Assembly: GCF_003253995.1 (NCBI RefSeq)
Contig: NZ_QKZL01000010.1
Span: 52,647 to 116,646, forward strand
DNA: 64,000 bases
Direction: 5' to 3'
Source: Palleronia aestuarii
Lineage (GTDB): Bacteria > Pseudomonadota > Alphaproteobacteria > Rhodobacterales > Rhodobacteraceae
How positions within the stretch are numbered: the first letter of the stretch is position 1; each line of letters starts with the position of its first letter. This document shows, in pieces, positions 62,392-64,000 of the stretch. The notes under the pieces were generated by a model. It did no database searches, had not been told where the DNA came from, and saw only the letters and a program-made list of their open reading frames with translations. The position numbers and the translations under genes were made by a program.

Positions 62392-62717
62392 ATGCCTGTG
62401 AGTTCGTCGATCCTTTACCACACGACGAACTGGCAAGCCCTCATCGCCGCGCCGTGCAAGCGCGGCTCATTGTCGGTCCGGTTCGAGCCCGACATGGTCT
62501 GGCACGCGGAGGAGTTCGGCCAGCAAAGACGGCCCGAGAGCTTCCCGGATGCCGTGATCCAGACCTGCCCGACGCTAAAGGTGCCGTTCCACCTTCGCTT
62601 CGCCAGATAATCGGATTGATCGAGAGTCTGGATCGGATGGATGGGTTTGGTTGGCCAATGCCGGACTTTTCGGAGTTAAGCCGCCGCCAAGCGCGGGTCG
62701 CGGTGGAGAACCCGTAA
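62392..62717 (+). pseudogene. N-terminal fragment of an IS5-family transposase
   Basis: Reads YHTTNWQALIAAPCKRGSLS and FEPDMVWHAEEFGQQRRPES in one frame (to about 62595). It then continues after a frameshift as QIIGLIESLDRMDGFGWPMP and DFSELSRRQARVAVENP to the stop at 62717. This is the first third of the same transposase type as at 60-61.4 kb, in opposite orientation and independently decayed. No terminal repeat was found. Confidence 0.75.
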
Positions 62718-63136
62718 TGCGCCTCCGGCGAGACGTCGACATTCCCGATCAACAGCACCGGCATCGAGTTTCGTAGGTGAGACGAGACTGTGGCTATGGT
62801 GGGGCCGCACAAGCCCGACGAATGAGTAGGTCTACATAGTTGCCATAGATGGCGCCCATGACACCCGGAAGTGCCATGCCGCGATCATCAGGCGCAGCGC
62901 GGACGCAATCATACCCATACGCTCCGCCCTTGGCCGGATTGAGATCGAGCCCGTCGCCTCAACTCAGCGCAAAAGAGAAGCACGTTTCACGCGGGGATAA
63001 GGCGACAGAATTGCATCCGACATCCGCTCTCGGACACGTTCAGCACAGTTTTTACGCAACGTCACAGAACGCCCCATAATCAGGCATCAACCCTGCCCTC
63101 TTAGAACGGATCGATCCTGAGGAGGAGGATGCCAGC
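62718..63136. other. 419-bp stretch of debris before the hypothetical gene
   Basis: Lower G+C than the surrounding genes and no convincing ORF. The last 120 bp (AT-richer, CACAGTTTTTACGC near 63047-63060) probably hold the promoter of the gene at 63137, and GGAGGAGG precedes that gene. Confidence 0.4.
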
Positions 63137-63652
63137 ATGCTCGATCTGCCCCGTCAGCAGCAGGACAAGGCGGTACGCCGAGTTTCGGCGAACATTCAGG
63201 CCATCGCAATGGGCTTCGATGATGGCGACCTCGCGATGCTCTACCGGACCCTCGTACGGATACTCGAGGAGGTTTGGAGCGCGGCCCCGGACATTGACGA
63301 AAGTTTCGGCGATCTAGACCGCGCCCAAATCCGCCGGGACATTGCCGCCTTTCGCGGCGGCGCCCCTTTGCCCGGCCTAAAGGCGGGGTTCGTCGGGCTC
63401 GCGCGCCTCATCCCGATCCTGGGGCCGCGCGACCTCGTCCGGATCGGAACGCTGCTCGAACTACACGCCGACTACACGATCCTGAGCCCGGCCATCCTGT
63501 CCCACGAGGCATGGGTCGCCCGCCTTCGACGGGCCGGACGGACGATCCAGTCGAGCGCCCGTCGGCTCGCGGAGGATCCGCTCGCGGATCGCACCGATCT
63601 TGAGGCTGAGCTCGCTTTCCTGGCGAACGTCCTGCTCAAGCTGAGCAGCTGA
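63137..63652 (+). CDS. Hypothetical helical protein
   Basis: 171 residues, not recognised. It is predicted mostly alpha-helical, soluble and without cysteine or signal peptide. It has a moderately acidic first half (FDDGDLAMLYRTLVRILEEV) and a hydrophobic stretch GFVGLARLIPILGPRDLVRI around residues 82-101. GGAGGAGG about 9 bases upstream and good third-position G+C support it as a real gene. It lies between IS debris and an IS3-family element, so it may be accessory cargo. Confidence 0.65.
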   Translation: MLDLPRQQQDKAVRRVSANIQAIAMGFDDGDLAMLYRTLVRILEEVWSAAPDIDESFGDLDRAQIRRDIAAFRGGAPLPGLKAGFVGLARLIPILGPRDLVRIGTLLELHADYTILSPAILSHEAWVARLRRAGRTIQSSARRLAEDPLADRTDLEAELAFLANVLLKLSS

Positions 63653-63842
63653 CGCCGCGCGTTAAGTTGGATGCTCGTTGAGGAGCAGCCGCTGTTGCCA
63701 AAGCGATGAGGACATAGTGGGATCACCCATCAGCAAGGAAGCCGTGCCGTCGACCAAGGTCGAGGCGCGATTCGAAACTATCGCTTACGCCAATTGCGAT
63801 TAGGTCTGAGGCTGCACGCACCCGAGGATGCTCTAAGTATCG

Positions 63843-64000
63843 TGACCTGAGCCCCGACTCTCCTCCAGCTATCAGGAGAGTCCGTGGGTTGATTTTTGGG
63901 GCTACGCGGCGTGCATTGCCAGTCCCTTCTGCGCCACGAACTCCGCCGGCGGGATATTCCCGATGCCGGAATGGGGGCGGTGGTGATTGTAGTCGTGCTG
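63843..64000 (-). mobile_element. End of an IS3-family element (continues past the window)
   Basis: From TGACCTGAGCCCC (63843), a plausible terminal inverted repeat, to the window end. It includes the 3' end of a transposase on the minus strand and an 8-bp hairpin ACTCTCCT/AGGAGAGT (63857-63864 with 63874-63881). Confidence 0.6.
63902..64000 (-). CDS. IS3-family transposase, C-terminal fragment (partial)
   Basis: The last 32 codons of an orfB-type integrase: QHDYNHHRPHSGIGNIPPAE, then FVAQKGLAMHAA and a TAG stop at 63902. The YNHHRPHSGIGNIPPAEF segment is the well-known C-terminus of IS3-family (rve domain) transposases. The start lies outside the window, so integrity cannot be judged. Confidence 0.85.
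   Translation of the reverse strand, partial: QHDYNHHRPHSGIGNIPPAEFVAQKGLAMHAA

Noticed and set aside
63717..63803. 28-codon ORF starting GTG between the hypothetical gene and the IS3 end
   Set aside because: Weak ribosome site, no recognisable features and located in mobile-DNA debris.
1..64000. tRNA, rRNA, riboswitch or CRISPR genes
   Set aside because: I looked for cloverleaf tails, conserved rRNA segments, and repeat-spacer arrays and saw none; a dedicated covariance-model scan could still find a small RNA.

Overview
The window looks like chromosomal DNA of a high-GC alphaproteobacterium, most likely Rhodobacterales (Roseobacter group). I base this on gene content, gene order and very strong third-position G+C, not on any database search. 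Coding density is high, and many same-strand neighbours overlap by 4 bp (ATGA or GTGA), so translational coupling is the rule. I see no rRNA, tRNA or CRISPR array.

Layout. 1-5.3 kb: a TRAP solute-binding gene, then a leftward tctC-tctB-tctA operon with a 2-hydroxyacid dehydrogenase. 5.3-10.6 kb: an exported 5'-nucleotidase, DUF952-pyrD, and a leftward thioesterase-thioesterase-MATE operon. 10.8-19 kb: an NAD(P)-binding protein, two tandem MerR regulators and a fatty-acid oxidation operon (acyl-CoA dehydrogenase, GST, thiolase, SnoaL-like protein, FadJ-type enzyme). 19-25.3 kb: a membrane protein resembling a dead M48 protease, the fully coupled nucleoside salvage operon cdd-deoA-deoB-add-upp, and two DUF3072 genes. 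25.3-34.9 kb: maeB, a 41-residue Lys-rich protein gene, prpE, the hisC-tyrA-extensin operon and a polytopic membrane protein. Between hisC and that membrane gene lies a 121-bp array of eleven 11-bp units, most starting CGTGC or CGTAC. 34.9-41.3 kb: otsBA (trehalose synthesis) divergent from a three-gene gluconate-2-dehydrogenase-type complex (Tat small subunit, GMC flavoprotein, triheme cytochrome c).

41.3-55.3 kb is an accessory stretch of small regulator-plus-target cassettes: RidA-like/TetR, TetR-MFS, HxlR/PRISE-type reductase, LysR/NmrA-like reductase and LysR/NTF2-SDR. Cytochrome b561, DedA, a BCCT transporter and a zinc-type alcohol dehydrogenase are interspersed. Several cassettes have clear palindromic operators between divergent genes. 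55.9-57.5 kb has aroQ (type II dehydroquinase) and an AroE-like gene whose shikimate-binding serines are replaced.

57.6-64 kb is the most disturbed part. A large RTX/cadherin-type secreted protein has lost its 5' end at the edge of a degenerate IS5-family element. This is followed by a small DedA gene, a second IS5 fragment, an unrecognised 171-residue protein and the end of an IS3-family element that runs off the window.

Metabolically the window combines salvage of nucleosides and pyrimidines, beta-oxidation, C3/C4 carbon handling (maeB, prpE), carboxylate uptake (TRAP, TTT), periplasmic sugar-acid oxidation, and osmotic or stress functions (otsBA, BCCT). This fits a versatile, probably marine or saline heterotroph, though the habitat is inference. 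The most unusual signals are the 11-bp phased CGTRC array, the pseudo-M48 protein, the AroE-like enzyme with a rebuilt active site, and the IS-truncated RTX gene.
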